A stretch of DNA of 64,000 bases from Pseudomonas sp. URMO17WK12:I11 (GTDB lineage Bacteria; Pseudomonadota; Gammaproteobacteria; Pseudomonadales; Pseudomonadaceae): contig NZ_VEDF01000004.1 in NCBI RefSeq assembly GCF_007677725.1, positions 1-64,000 on the forward strand. Direction: 5' to 3'. Position 1 is the first letter of the stretch. Each line of letters begins with the position of its first letter. Under the pieces are notes generated by a model. That model was not told the origin of the DNA, did not search any database, and saw only the letters and a program-made list of their open reading frames with translations. Made by a program: the position numbers and the translations under genes. This document shows, one piece after another, positions 35,608 through 45,256 of the stretch.

Positions 35608-35813
35608 GTGTGTTCTCCATGGTGTGAAATCGGCAGGTGGCTATCCACATATGGGATAGGACTATGCCAGGTGCAAGGCATTCCCTTGGGCCACAGACTG
35701 TAACACCTTATGTGCACCCCGCTCCTTCCGTTCTCAAGCACGCTGCTGATGGGTCTTAATCGCATGGGCAGACCGGGTTAATCTGTGCCGCCTGCCGACA
35801 ACGGAACGCGCCC

Positions 35814-36731
35814 ATGATCCACCTGCTTCTAAACACTCTCCTTCCGATCATCTTGCTGATCGGCCTGGGCACCTTCTTGCGCAGCCGCGGCTTTCTTGCC
35901 GAGGCGTTCTGGCCCGGTGCCGAGCGTTTGAGCTACTACGTGTTACTGCCATCGCTGTTCGTGCATGGTTTGGCGACCGCCGATCTTCAAGGCGTACCCG
36001 TGCTGGGAATGGTCGGTGTACTCATGCTGGCTACGCTGCTCGGTGGCGGGCTGTTAATGCTCTATCAAGGTATCGCCGACCATGAGGGTGCCGACTTCAC
36101 ATCGTTGTTCCAAGGTGGGGTGCGTTTCAACAACTACATCGGCGCCACGTTGGCTGCCGGGATCTACGGCAGTGCAGGGATTGCTCTGGCGGCCGTGGCC
36201 AATGCGGCCATCGTGCCGCTGGTCAACCTGCTCTGCGTGCTGGTATTTGCCCGTTTCAGCGCACGGCACAGTTCAGTGGCCCACGTCCTGCGCGCGATTT
36301 TCGCCAACCCACTTATCATCGGTTGTGTCATCGGCCTGCTGCTGCGGCTCACTGGAACAGGCCTGGGAGAAGGGTTGGAGCCTACCATCAAGGCGCTTGG
36401 CCAAGCCGCCCTGCCCTTGGGCCTGCTGTGCGTGGGCGCAGCGCTTGGCGGCGCACGGTTGAGCCAGCACCTACGCCCCCTCGCGGCAGCCTCGGCGTTC
36501 AAATTTCTGGCGATGCCGCTGATCACCTGGGGGCTGTGCAGGCTTTTTGGATTGAGCGGGCCGGCAGCAGTGGTGGCGGTGCTGTTCCAGGCATTACCGA
36601 CGGCGTCCTCGTCTTATGTGATGGCTCGGCAAATGGGTGGCAATGCGCCCTTGATGGCGACGATCATTGCACTACAGACACTCTTGGCAGGCCTGACACT
36701 GCCTTTGGTATTAATGCTTACGCTTAATTGA
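35814..36731 (+). CDS. AEC-family (auxin efflux carrier-like) transporter
   Basis: 305 aa with ~10 hydrophobic helices in two inverted halves; N-terminal LLPIILLIGLGTFLR and internal GVRFNNYIG. AEC proteins move small organic acids or amino-acid derivatives across the inner membrane. The substrate is unknown and there is no regulator next to it. Confidence 0.88.
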   Translation: MIHLLLNTLLPIILLIGLGTFLRSRGFLAEAFWPGAERLSYYVLLPSLFVHGLATADLQGVPVLGMVGVLMLATLLGGGLLMLYQGIADHEGADFTSLFQGGVRFNNYIGATLAAGIYGSAGIALAAVANAAIVPLVNLLCVLVFARFSARHSSVAHVLRAIFANPLIIGCVIGLLLRLTGTGLGEGLEPTIKALGQAALPLGLLCVGAALGGARLSQHLRPLAAASAFKFLAMPLITWGLCRLFGLSGPAAVVAVLFQALPTASSSYVMARQMGGNAPLMATIIALQTLLAGLTLPLVLMLTLN

Positions 36732-36779
36732 AGCCGCTTGGCTAGACTATCAGGTATCGCCCGTCGTGGATGCTCAATC

Positions 36780-37391
36780 ATGTGTCGCTCCTGGATCACT
36801 GTTAGCTTCATCTGCGTTGCGCTGGCCTGCCCCGTACACGGCGCAGAGGGCGCCTCAGCCGCAGTGGCGCAGGACAAGGCCCAGGTCCTGGAAGAAAAAG
36901 TGGTAGAAGACGGTCCACTGCCCAGAGAGGCCGAAACCCTGTCACCCAGAGAGGTGCGGGCTGTCGATCCGGCCGGCCAGGATGCCATCGACGACAGCAT
37001 CACCTGCCTGGCGCGCACCATTTACTGGGAAGCCAAGGGTGCCGGTGCCAAGGACATGAGCGCGGTAGCCAGCGTAGTGCTCAATCGCCTGGGCCACGAC
37101 GGGTTCCCCGACACCATCTGCGCGGTGGTCAAGCAGGGTCTAGAGAGCAAGTCATGCCAATTTTCCTGGTGGTGCGACGGCCGTCCCGATCAGGTCGAGG
37201 AAGAGGACCGCTACGGGATCGCCAAGGAAATTGCACGCAAGGCCCTCAACCAGCAACTCCAGGACATCACCGGTGGCGCCCTGTATTTTCACGACCGCAA
37301 TGTGCGCCCAAGCTGGATCAAGGCCTATCGCAAGACCGGCGAGACGCGACACTTTTTGTTCTACAAACCCAATCAGGCCCTCGCGCGCTAG
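36780..37391 (+). CDS. SleB-type cell wall hydrolase (Hydrolase_2)
   Basis: 203 aa; the start at 36780 gives a signal peptide ending VHGAEG. The C-terminal domain shows ARTIYWEAKG with the conserved Glu, VASVVLNRLGHDGFPDTIC and SCQFSWWCDG, typical of the spore-cortex-lytic family, which in Gram-negatives acts on peptidoglycan. The middle (~40-75) is an acidic linker. Confidence 0.87.
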   Translation: MCRSWITVSFICVALACPVHGAEGASAAVAQDKAQVLEEKVVEDGPLPREAETLSPREVRAVDPAGQDAIDDSITCLARTIYWEAKGAGAKDMSAVASVVLNRLGHDGFPDTICAVVKQGLESKSCQFSWWCDGRPDQVEEEDRYGIAKEIARKALNQQLQDITGGALYFHDRNVRPSWIKAYRKTGETRHFLFYKPNQALAR

Positions 37392-37441
37392 CGCCGCCGT
37401 CGCACTTTTTCGGGCTTTCCGGGTCTACTTGCTCTTTTGCC

Positions 37442-37465
37442 GCCCGCAAGCCTTGCGGGCTTTCC
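37442..37465 (+). terminator. Intrinsic terminator after the hydrolase gene
   Basis: GCCCGCA and TGCGGGC pair around AGCCT, followed by TTT. It sits 51 bases after the stop codon. Confidence 0.6.
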
Positions 37466-37553
37466 ACGCTTTGCACGAGACGGGCCAAAACCCTCGCGCT
37501 TGTGTAGGATGAGCAGCGCATACCATGACGCTGCCAGTCACAGGGAGATCCAC

Positions 37554-38405
37554 ATGCGCGTCCTGTCATCCGTTGCCGCCTTGTCGCTGGGGCTGGTCTT
37601 CTCGACCGCGGCCCTGGCCGTTACCGGCGAAGAGGCGCGACTGATCGATTCGATCAACAGCTACCGCAGCCAGGCCCAAGCATGCGGCAGCGGTGCTTCG
37701 CTGGAACTGCCGCCGCTCAATAGCGATACCCGTCTGGCATTGTCGCCAGAAGGCACTCGTGACCTGCAGCAGGCCATGAGCCGCGCGGCTTACCCGATGG
37801 TCAACGTCCAGGCCATCAGCCTGTCCGGCCCACGCGACGCACCCGCAGCCATGCATGCCATCGAAGAGAGCTTCTGCCAGGTCGTGCTCGACCCGCAGTT
37901 CGTCGACATCGGCGTGAGTCAGGAGGGCCGTGACTGGCGCATCGTGCTAGCCCGACCGCTTCTGAGCGGGCGCCTGGGCGACTGGCAGGCTGAGGGGCAG
38001 AAGCTGTTGCAGGCCATCAATACGGCGCGCAGCGCGCCGCACCAATGCGGCGGTCAACCGTTCGCCGCCGCACCGGCGCTCACCTGGAGCAGCGTGCTGG
38101 CCGGTGTAGCGGCCGAGCATACCCGGGCCATGGCCAATCAGAACTTCTTCGATCATATCGACAAAGAGGGCCGCACCCCCGGCGATCGCGCAGAGTTGGC
38201 CGGCTACCTGTACCAGCAGATCGGCGAGAACATCGCCGCCGGGCGTGATTCGGCGCAGAAGGTGGTGGAGGGCTGGCTGGACAGTCCAGGCCATTGCGCG
38301 ACCTTGATGAATCCTGACTTCAAAGAGCTGGGCGCCGCCTACGCAGTCGATCCGAAAAGCGATGCCGGGATCTACTGGACCAGCCTGTTCGGCACCGCTC
38401 AATGA
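37554..38405 (+). CDS. Exported CAP/SCP-domain protein
   Basis: 283 aa; start 37554 follows AGGGAG and gives a signal peptide ending ALA. The CAP domain occupies the second half: HTRAMANQNFFDHIDKEG, GENIAAGRDSAQKVVEGWL and SPGHCATLMNP. The ~120 residues before it are Cys-containing and form a separate segment that I do not recognise. CAP proteins bind lipids or have protease-like folds; the bacterial role is unclear. Confidence 0.85.
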   Translation: MRVLSSVAALSLGLVFSTAALAVTGEEARLIDSINSYRSQAQACGSGASLELPPLNSDTRLALSPEGTRDLQQAMSRAAYPMVNVQAISLSGPRDAPAAMHAIEESFCQVVLDPQFVDIGVSQEGRDWRIVLARPLLSGRLGDWQAEGQKLLQAINTARSAPHQCGGQPFAAAPALTWSSVLAGVAAEHTRAMANQNFFDHIDKEGRTPGDRAELAGYLYQQIGENIAAGRDSAQKVVEGWLDSPGHCATLMNPDFKELGAAYAVDPKSDAGIYWTSLFGTAQ

Positions 38406-38457
38406 TCCTTCGGGCTGGTCTACACTGAGCGCAGTCCAATCTTGCGAGGACTCGGAC

Positions 38458-39069
38458 ATGGCACTCGATACCTGGATCCTCTACCTGCTGGCGAGCATCG
38501 GCCTGTCCTTGACTCCCGGCCCCAATAGCCTGCTCGCCTTGACCCACGGTGCAGTCTACGGTGCGCGCCGTACGCTGTTGACCATCAGCGGCGGGGCGCT
38601 GGGTTTTTGCGCCTTGATCGCCCTGGCGATGTTCGGGCTCGGCGCGTTGCTGCAGACGGGGGCCTCGGTGCTGACCGTGCTCAAATGGGTCGGCGGCGGC
38701 TACTTGCTCTGGCTCGGCATCCAGCTCTGGCGCAGCCCTGCCCTGCACCTGGAACTGAGCGAAGGCGCCGCGCGCCTGAGCAATGCCGGCATGTTCCGCC
38801 AGGGTCTGCTGTCGGCCCTGGCCAACCCCAAGGTGGTGTTGTTCTACGCGGCCTTCTTGCCGCAATTCATCGATCCCAAGCTTGGCCTGCTTAGGCAATT
38901 TGCGATCATGGCGCTGACTTTCGTCTGCGTCGAATGCGCCGTGGAGTTCGCCCTGGCCACCGCAGCCGGACGCATACGTCCTTGGCTGGCACGCGGCGGC
39001 AAAGCGTTCAATCGCTGCTGCGGGAGCCTGTTCGCCCTCATCGGCGTGGCCCTGCCGCTCAGCCGGTGA
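38458..39069 (+). CDS. LysE/RhtB-family amino-acid exporter
   Basis: 203 aa with six helices; the start at 38458 follows GAGGA. The family motif LTPGPNSLLALTHGAVYGAR lies near residue 20. It is expected to export an amino acid or homoserine-lactone-like compound. It starts 52 bases after the CAP gene and may be independent. Confidence 0.88.
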   Translation: MALDTWILYLLASIGLSLTPGPNSLLALTHGAVYGARRTLLTISGGALGFCALIALAMFGLGALLQTGASVLTVLKWVGGGYLLWLGIQLWRSPALHLELSEGAARLSNAGMFRQGLLSALANPKVVLFYAAFLPQFIDPKLGLLRQFAIMALTFVCVECAVEFALATAAGRIRPWLARGGKAFNRCCGSLFALIGVALPLSR

Positions 39070-39160
39070 TCGGCTGATCACGCCTAATACCAAAGTCTGT
39101 AGCGCCTTCTTTAAATCGCAGAAATGCCGTTTTTCCTGCGTTTTTCCAAGCATGTTCTAG

Positions 39161-39240
39161 ACTTTTACTGATCAAACGTAAAGTTCAGCCCTGCGACAAT
39201 CCGCCTCGATTTATTTTGTACTAACTTGTTAATTAGCAAG
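39161..39240 (+). promoter_or_regulatory. Two dyad sites upstream of gcd
   Basis: In the AT-rich 216-base gap before gcd there are two dyads: ACTTTTAC/GTAAAGT at 39161-39184 and CTTGTTAATTAGCAAG at 39225-39240 (14 of 16 bases symmetrical). They look like operator sites; I do not recognise the regulator. Confidence 0.4.
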
Positions 39241-39285
39241 CTAAGGGCTTAAACTGCGCGCATTCCACCTGCTGAGATCCCTGGC

Positions 39286-41703
39286 ATGAACGAAACACCG
39301 CGCACGTCTCGCGCCACAACTTTCATCCTGGTCGGCTTGGGCGTGATCATCGCCCTGCTCGGCCTGCTCCTGGCTGCCGGCGGCATCAAGCTCGCCGGTC
39401 TGGGCGGCTCCTGGTACTTCCTGATCGGCGGGCTGGCCATGGCCATCGCCGGCGTGCTCATCGCCCGGCGCAAACGCGCTGGTGCCTGGCTGTATGCAGT
39501 GTTCCTGCTGGGTACCGCACTCTGGGCCTTGATCGACGCCGGCCTGGTGTTCTGGCCATTGTTCTCGCGCCTGTTCATGTTTGCCGCCATCGGCCTGGTG
39601 GTCGCCCTGGTCTACCCGCTGCTGGCGCGTGCCAATGGTGTCACCAGTGGGCGCGGCGCCTACGGCATCGCCGGGGTGCTGGCCATCGCGCTGGTGATCG
39701 CCGCCGGCAACATGTTCGTCGCCCACCCAAGTGTGGCACCGACCGGCAAAGGCCCTGGCATAACGCCGGTCGAAGCCGGCAAAGCGCAGAAAGACTGGGC
39801 GCATTACGGCAACACCGAAGGCGGTAGCCGCTTTGCCGCGCTCGACCAGATCAACCGTGACAACGTCGACAAGCTCAAGGTGGCCTGGACCTACCACACC
39901 GGTGATGTGGCGTTCAGCGACGGCAACGGCGCTGAAGACCAGATGACGCCGCTGCAGATCGGCAGCAAGGTGTTCATCTGCACCCCGCACAACAACCTGA
40001 TCGCGCTCGACGCCGACACCGGCAAGGAGCTGTGGAAGAATGAAATCAACGCGCAGTCCAAGGTCTGGCAGCGCTGCCGCGGCCTGGCCTACTTCGACGC
40101 CACCAACGCCGTCGCCCAGCCGACCCAGCCTGACAGCTCGCCGGTCACTGGCGGTACGGTGGCCCCAGGTGCCAACTGCCAGCGCCGACTGTTGACCAAT
40201 ACCATCGACGGCCGCCTGATCGCGGTCGATGCCGACGATGGCCAGTTCTGTCAGGGCTTTGGCAACGACGGTCAGGTCAACCTGATGGCCGGCTTGGGCA
40301 ATGTGCCAGATTCCTACTATCAACTGTCGTCTGCGCCATTGATGGCCGGCACCACCGTAGTGGTCGGCGGGCGCGTCGCCGACAACGTCCAGACCGACAT
40401 GCCAGGTGGCGTGATCCGCGGTTTCGATGTGATCACCGGGGAAATGCGCTGGGCCTTCGACCCGGGCAACCCGCAACAGCGCAACGCGCCGGAAGGCGAC
40501 AACACTTATGTGCGCAGCACGCCGAACAGCTGGGCGCCGATGTCCTACGATCCGGCGATGAACACCGTGTTCCTGCCGATGGGCTCTTCATCCACCGACA
40601 TCTATGGTGTGGAACGCAACAAGCTGGATCACACCTACGGCGCTTCGGTGCTGGCCCTGGACGCGACCACGGGCAACGAAAAATGGGTGTACCAGACCGT
40701 ACACAACGACCTGTGGGACTTCGACCTGCCGATGCAGCCGAGCCTGATCGACTTCACCAAGGACGATGGCAGCTCGGTGCCTGCGCTGGTGATCGGCACC
40801 AAAGCCGGGCAGATCTACGTGCTCGATCGCGCCACCGGCAAGCCGCTGACCAAGGTCGAAGAAGTCCCGGTCAAGCCAAGCAACATTCCCAACGAACCGT
40901 ACTCCCCGACCCAACCTAAATCGGTCGGCATGCCGCAGATCGGCGCGCAGACCCTGACCGAAGCGGACATGTGGGGCGCCACCCCGTACGACCAACTGCT
41001 GTGCCGCATCGATTTCAAGAAGATGCGTTACGACGGCTTGTACACTGCACCGGGCACCGACCTGTCGCTGAGTTTCCCAGGGTCGCTGGGCGGCATGAAC
41101 TGGGGCAGCCTGTCGACCGACCCGGTGCATGGTTTCATCTTCGTCAACGACATGCGCCTGGGCCTGTGGATCCAGATGATCCCCTCGCAGAACAAAGGCG
41201 ACGCTGCTGCCGGCGGTGAAGCACTGAACACTGGCATGGGTGCGGTACCGCTCAAGGGTACGCCCTACGCGGTGAACAAGAACCGCTTCCTGTCGATTGC
41301 CGGTATTCCGTGCCAGGCGCCGCCGTTCGGTACGCTGACGGCCATCGACATGAAAACCCAGCAGATCGCCTGGCAGGTCCCGGTCGGTACCGTCGAAGAC
41401 ACAGGCCCCCTGGGCATCCGCATGCACCTGCCGATCAAGATCGGTTTGCCAACCCTCGGCGGCACCCTGTCGACCCAAGGCGGTCTGGTGTTCATCGCCG
41501 GTACCCAGGACTTCTACCTGCGCGCCTACGACAGCAGCAACGGCAACGAAATCTGGAAAGCCCGCCTGCCAGTCGGCAGCCAGGGTGGCCCGATGACCTA
41601 CGTCTCGCCGAAAACCGGCAAGCAGTACGTGGTGATCACCGCAGGCGGCGCACGCCAGTCCACTGACCGCGGCGACTACGTGATCTCGTACGCCCTGCCA
41701 TAA
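39286..41703 (+). CDS. gcd: Membrane-bound PQQ-dependent glucose dehydrogenase
   Basis: 805 aa, the standard length. Five N-terminal membrane helices (~residues 10-145) carry the ubiquinone site; the periplasmic propeller follows, with WAHYGNTEGGSRFAALDQIN at its start. Active-site residues are consistent with the family: DFD at 478-480 and Lys506 in IGTKAGQIYVLD. It oxidises glucose to gluconolactone in the periplasm and reduces ubiquinone. The porin gene next door supplies glucose across the outer membrane. Confidence 0.96.
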   Translation: MNETPRTSRATTFILVGLGVIIALLGLLLAAGGIKLAGLGGSWYFLIGGLAMAIAGVLIARRKRAGAWLYAVFLLGTALWALIDAGLVFWPLFSRLFMFAAIGLVVALVYPLLARANGVTSGRGAYGIAGVLAIALVIAAGNMFVAHPSVAPTGKGPGITPVEAGKAQKDWAHYGNTEGGSRFAALDQINRDNVDKLKVAWTYHTGDVAFSDGNGAEDQMTPLQIGSKVFICTPHNNLIALDADTGKELWKNEINAQSKVWQRCRGLAYFDATNAVAQPTQPDSSPVTGGTVAPGANCQRRLLTNTIDGRLIAVDADDGQFCQGFGNDGQVNLMAGLGNVPDSYYQLSSAPLMAGTTVVVGGRVADNVQTDMPGGVIRGFDVITGEMRWAFDPGNPQQRNAPEGDNTYVRSTPNSWAPMSYDPAMNTVFLPMGSSSTDIYGVERNKLDHTYGASVLALDATTGNEKWVYQTVHNDLWDFDLPMQPSLIDFTKDDGSSVPALVIGTKAGQIYVLDRATGKPLTKVEEVPVKPSNIPNEPYSPTQPKSVGMPQIGAQTLTEADMWGATPYDQLLCRIDFKKMRYDGLYTAPGTDLSLSFPGSLGGMNWGSLSTDPVHGFIFVNDMRLGLWIQMIPSQNKGDAAAGGEALNTGMGAVPLKGTPYAVNKNRFLSIAGIPCQAPPFGTLTAIDMKTQQIAWQVPVGTVEDTGPLGIRMHLPIKIGLPTLGGTLSTQGGLVFIAGTQDFYLRAYDSSNGNEIWKARLPVGSQGGPMTYVSPKTGKQYVVITAGGARQSTDRGDYVISYALP

Positions 41704-41727
41704 CCCCGCGTCGCTGCATGCGCGGCC

Positions 41728-41797
41728 GAGCCCGCTCCCTCAAGACCTTCGCTGCCCATGCCCATGCCCATGGCGCAGTGCTTGAAGGAGCGGGCTC
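41728..41797. repeat. REP-like hairpin between gcd and the porin gene
   Basis: GAGCCCGCTCC-C-TCAAG at 41728-41744 pairs with CTTGA-A-GGAGCGGGCTC at 41781-41797, around a 36-base loop containing CCCATG repeats. The GGAGCGGGCT core resembles Pseudomonas REP palindromes. It could stabilise the gcd mRNA end or limit read-through. Confidence 0.6.
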
Positions 41798-41834
41798 GTT
41801 TGCGCACAGGCCTTGAAAAACACGAGAGACCGCA

Positions 41835-43103
41835 ATGCCATCCGCAATACGCATCACCCCTACCCTGTTGCTGGCCTTGGTCAGCGGCACCGCCGTGGCC
41901 GACGGCGACCTGCTCGCCCGTAGTACCCTGACCGGCGACTGGGGCGGCCTGCGCCAGCAGCTGGAAGCTGACGGCGTGAAGATCACCGGCGATTACAGCG
42001 GCGAAACCGCGTACAACGCCCACGGTGGCCTGCACCGCTCCGCCCGCTACTCGCAGAACGTCAAGCTGGGCGTGCAGTTCGACCTGTCGAAACTGTATGG
42101 CCTGGACAATGGCGGCAAGGTCCAGCTGACGATCAACGACAGGCGCGGTAACAGCGCCTCCGAAGACCTGGTCGGCAACCGTCTGCCGATCCAGGAAAAC
42201 TACGGCGGCCTGTATACCCGGCTGACCGAGTTGAGCTACGAGCGCACCCTGTTCACCCCGGCCCTGAACCTCAAGCTCGGCTACATGGCCATGGGCAACG
42301 ACCTGGGCGGCCTGGACAGCGGCATCCTGTGCAATTTCATGAACGCAGGCTTCTGTGGACACCCGTTGAACATGTCGGGCGGCAGCGGCTGGAGTAACTA
42401 CCCGAACGCGCACCTCGGGGCGCGGGTGAAATACGACTTTTCGCCGTCCTGGCAGCTGCGCGTTGCCGCGTTCAACGTTGATCCGCAAAGCAACGGCAAC
42501 TCCAGCCGCGCCTGGCACCTGGGGCCTAAGCACACCACAGGTACCGTGCTGCCGGTGGAGCTGGTGTACAAGCTGCAAGGGGAACTGCCGGGTGAATACA
42601 AACTCGGCTACTACTACGACAGCTCCGATGTGAAACGCATCGGCAGCGACGGGCAGGTGTCCGGCCGCAGCGGCCACTACCTGCTGGTCGATCAGGCCGT
42701 ATGGAATGACCCAAGCCTGGCGGGGCGCAGTCTGCATGCGTTCGGCCAATACTCGGCATCGAGCAAGGCCGCTTCGCCCTTCACCAAGTGGTACGGCGCA
42801 GGCGTGGTGCTGTACCAGCCATTCGCGGGCCGTCCGCGCGACACCGTGGCCCTGGGCTATGGGCGTGCCGTGCCGAACCCGCGTAGCCGCGAGGTGCTCG
42901 AAGACGCAGCGTTCGATGCGGGCGCGCCGTTCCCCGACATCGACCACGCCGAGCAGTTGATCGAGTTGAGCTACGGCTATCAAGCCACGCCTTGGCTGAA
43001 CCTGCGCCCGGATGTGCAATACATCATCGAACCTGGCGCGTTTTCGGGCAAAGCCATCGACAACGCCCTGGTGCTTGGCCTGCAAGTCAAGGCCAGCTTC
43101 TAA
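41835..43103 (+). CDS. oprB: OprB-family carbohydrate porin
   Basis: 422 aa with a signal peptide ending AVADG. The mature protein starts LTGDWGGLRQQLEADGVKI, the OprB family signature, continues as alternating beta strands and ends with aromatic LQVKASF, a good outer-membrane signal. It admits glucose and related sugars and fits functionally with gcd upstream. Confidence 0.93.
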   Translation: MPSAIRITPTLLLALVSGTAVADGDLLARSTLTGDWGGLRQQLEADGVKITGDYSGETAYNAHGGLHRSARYSQNVKLGVQFDLSKLYGLDNGGKVQLTINDRRGNSASEDLVGNRLPIQENYGGLYTRLTELSYERTLFTPALNLKLGYMAMGNDLGGLDSGILCNFMNAGFCGHPLNMSGGSGWSNYPNAHLGARVKYDFSPSWQLRVAAFNVDPQSNGNSSRAWHLGPKHTTGTVLPVELVYKLQGELPGEYKLGYYYDSSDVKRIGSDGQVSGRSGHYLLVDQAVWNDPSLAGRSLHAFGQYSASSKAASPFTKWYGAGVVLYQPFAGRPRDTVALGYGRAVPNPRSREVLEDAAFDAGAPFPDIDHAEQLIELSYGYQATPWLNLRPDVQYIIEPGAFSGKAIDNALVLGLQVKASF

Positions 43104-43110
43104 CCCCTGT

Positions 43111-43129
43111 GGGGCTGCGCTGCAGCCCC
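43111..43129. terminator. Hairpin terminator between convergent genes
   Basis: GGGGCTGC/GCAGCCCC with a 3-base loop lies directly after the porin stop and before the M20 gene stop. There is no long T run. Confidence 0.6.
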
Positions 43130-43135
43130 GCATGG

Positions 43136-44296
43136 TCAGCCCTGCTGCAGGTAGTCGACCAGCCTGCGCAACATCTCATCGCAGCCTTGCAATTGCTCGA
43201 GGCTGACGAACTCATCGGGTTTGTGGCCCTGCTCCATGCTGCCCGGACCGCAGACTACCGTGGCGATACCGGCCTGATCGAACAAGCCACCTTCGGTGCC
43301 GAATGCCACGGTGCCGAACTGCGTCGAGCCACTGAGCAGCGCCACCAGGCGGGCTGCCTCACTGTCGGCCGCTGTCGCCAGCCCTGGGTAGGCGCTCAGG
43401 CCATCCAGGCGAATGGCGCTGGCCGCACTGACCTTGCGCATGCGCGGTAGCAACTCGGCCTCGGCGTAGGTTTGCAATTGATCGGCCACGGTCTGCGCTT
43501 CGAACCCTGGCAGGGCGCGCACTTCGAAGTCGAATGTGCAGGCCTCAGGCACAATGTTCAATGCCGTACCGCCGCTGATCACACCGGTCTGCACCGTGGA
43601 AAACGGCGGGTCGAAGCGCGTGTCGTGGTGGGCTGGCTGGGCCAGATCAGCGCCGATTTCACCCAGCTTGCCAATCAGCCGGGCGGCGTACTCAATGGCG
43701 TTGACCCCCTGCGGCGCATACGCCGAATGGCAGGCAGCGCCCTGCACATGACAGCGCATGGCCAGCTTGCCCTTGTGGCCCAGCACTGGTTTGAGCTCGG
43801 TAGGTTCGCCAATCAGGCACAGGCGCGGCTTGTAAGCGCGCTGCTGCAATGCCGCAAGCATCGACCGCACGCCCAGGCAGCCTACTTCCTCGTCGTAAGA
43901 GAACGCCATGTGCACGGGCAGGCGCAGTGGCTGGGCGAGAAACGCCGGCACCGCCGCCAGCACCGAGGCGATGAAGCCTTTCATGTCAGCAGTGCCGCGA
44001 CCATACAGACGGCCATCGCGCTCGCTCAGGGCAAACGGCGGCAGCGTCCACGCCTGGCCGTCCACCGGCACCACGTCGGTATGCCCGGACAACACCACAC
44101 CGCCCCTGTCCTGCGGACCGATGGTGGCGAACAGGTTGGCTTTGGTGCCCTCGGCGTTATGGAACAGCTCGCTGTGCACTCCAAGCGCGGCGAGATAGTC
44201 GCGAATGAAGTCGATCAGGTGCAGGTTCGATTCACGGCTCACCGTGGGGAATGCGACCAGGCGCGCCAGCAGTTCGCGGCTGCTGCACTCACGCAT
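43136..44296 (-). CDS. M20 peptidase, acetylornithine deacetylase-like
   Basis: 386 aa from the ATG at 44296, which has GGAG upstream and overlaps the preceding gene by 8 bases; an in-frame ATG five codons earlier is possible. Metal ligands are His72 (SGHTDVVP), Asp104 (GTADMKG), the Glu136-Glu137 pair (YDEEVGC) and a later GEPTEL Glu and GHKPDEF His. ArgE removes acetyl from acetylornithine. Here, next to DUF1028 and a flavin monooxygenase, a catabolic N-deacylase role is equally likely, so no gene symbol is given. Confidence 0.85.
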   Translation of the reverse strand: MRECSSRELLARLVAFPTVSRESNLHLIDFIRDYLAALGVHSELFHNAEGTKANLFATIGPQDRGGVVLSGHTDVVPVDGQAWTLPPFALSERDGRLYGRGTADMKGFIASVLAAVPAFLAQPLRLPVHMAFSYDEEVGCLGVRSMLAALQQRAYKPRLCLIGEPTELKPVLGHKGKLAMRCHVQGAACHSAYAPQGVNAIEYAARLIGKLGEIGADLAQPAHHDTRFDPPFSTVQTGVISGGTALNIVPEACTFDFEVRALPGFEAQTVADQLQTYAEAELLPRMRKVSAASAIRLDGLSAYPGLATAADSEAARLVALLSGSTQFGTVAFGTEGGLFDQAGIATVVCGPGSMEQGHKPDEFVSLEQLQGCDEMLRRLVDYLQQG

Positions 44297-44966
44297 CGCC
44301 TGGTACTCCATAGCTCGGGGCGGTGGTGGGGTCCAGCGCCCGGGTCACGTAGTCCTGCATCTGCGGGCGATAGGCTTGCCAAAGGCGAGCGAGTTCGCCG
44401 ATCGGGTCCTGCTCGGCCCAGTCGACCCGCAGGTCCACCAGCGGCCAGGTCAGCTCGCCGGCGATCTTCAGGGCCGCCGAGTGCACCGGCCCCGCCTCGC
44501 CACCTGCGGCCATGGCTGCCTGCATGGCGGCGAGCAAGCGGTCGGCCAGAGGCCCGCCGGTGTGCTCAAAAGCGTCCACCATCGCCTCGATCACCTGGAC
44601 CCCGGACAACAGGTTGCCGGCCGCCGCGCACTGCTCGCCGGCCACGGCGTGGTGTACGCCCAGCGCTTGGTTGCCGGTGAACAGTGCCACTTCCCCGTGA
44701 CTGTCGATCACCGTGACCTGGCGATACTCGCTCCAGCCATTGGCGCTGAGTGCGCGATCCAGCGCGGCCGCTGGCGCCAGTTGGCCTTGTTCCAGAAGAT
44801 CGAGGATCTGCGGCCCCAGTGCCGGCAAGGTGATGTTCTGCGTAGCGACCGCACCTACGCCGGCCCGCACCCATGGGCAGCGGGCACCCACGCAGATGCT
44901 CGACGAGCTGATGGCGATGCCGACCTGGCCGGTTTCCTGGCAGCGACCAACGATGGAAAAGGTCAT
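44289..44966 (-). CDS. DUF1028-family protein
   Basis: 225 aa beginning MTFSIVGRCQETGQVGIAISSSS, shown as family signature, with GAVATQN and ALFTGNQALGVHHAV later. The family has an Ntn-hydrolase-like layout and often pairs with amidases, but its reaction is not established. It is translationally coupled to the M20 gene. The gap to the divergent monooxygenase (290 bases) should hold both promoters. Confidence 0.87.
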   Translation of the reverse strand: MTFSIVGRCQETGQVGIAISSSSICVGARCPWVRAGVGAVATQNITLPALGPQILDLLEQGQLAPAAALDRALSANGWSEYRQVTVIDSHGEVALFTGNQALGVHHAVAGEQCAAAGNLLSGVQVIEAMVDAFEHTGGPLADRLLAAMQAAMAAGGEAGPVHSAALKIAGELTWPLVDLRVDWAEQDPIGELARLWQAYRPQMQDYVTRALDPTTAPSYGVPGDA

Positions 44967-45256
44967 GGTGCAACTCCTGTTGATTTAAGCGTTACCCCGC
45001 ATTCTGTAGGCAAGCCACACGCCAGCAAACGACCATTTTCCTGCCCCTTGAACAGGAAAAAACTAAGCCCTCCGAGCCCGGCCGGGCAGCACCGATCGGG
45101 CCGTTGCAAGCCATGTATCCCAAGGCCTTCGCCGTTTTATCGGCAAGCCCCAGCTAAATACTATTTTCGCCTTGTTCCGGGCATCCCTAGTCTGGCCCCA
45201 GGCAATGGCGGTCTTCCAACCGACCTGACAATAACCGCCTGAACAAGGGCTCGGAC

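Noticed and set aside
39241..40476. Minus-strand 411-codon frame opposite gcd
   Set aside because: Antisense to the unambiguous glucose dehydrogenase coding sequence.
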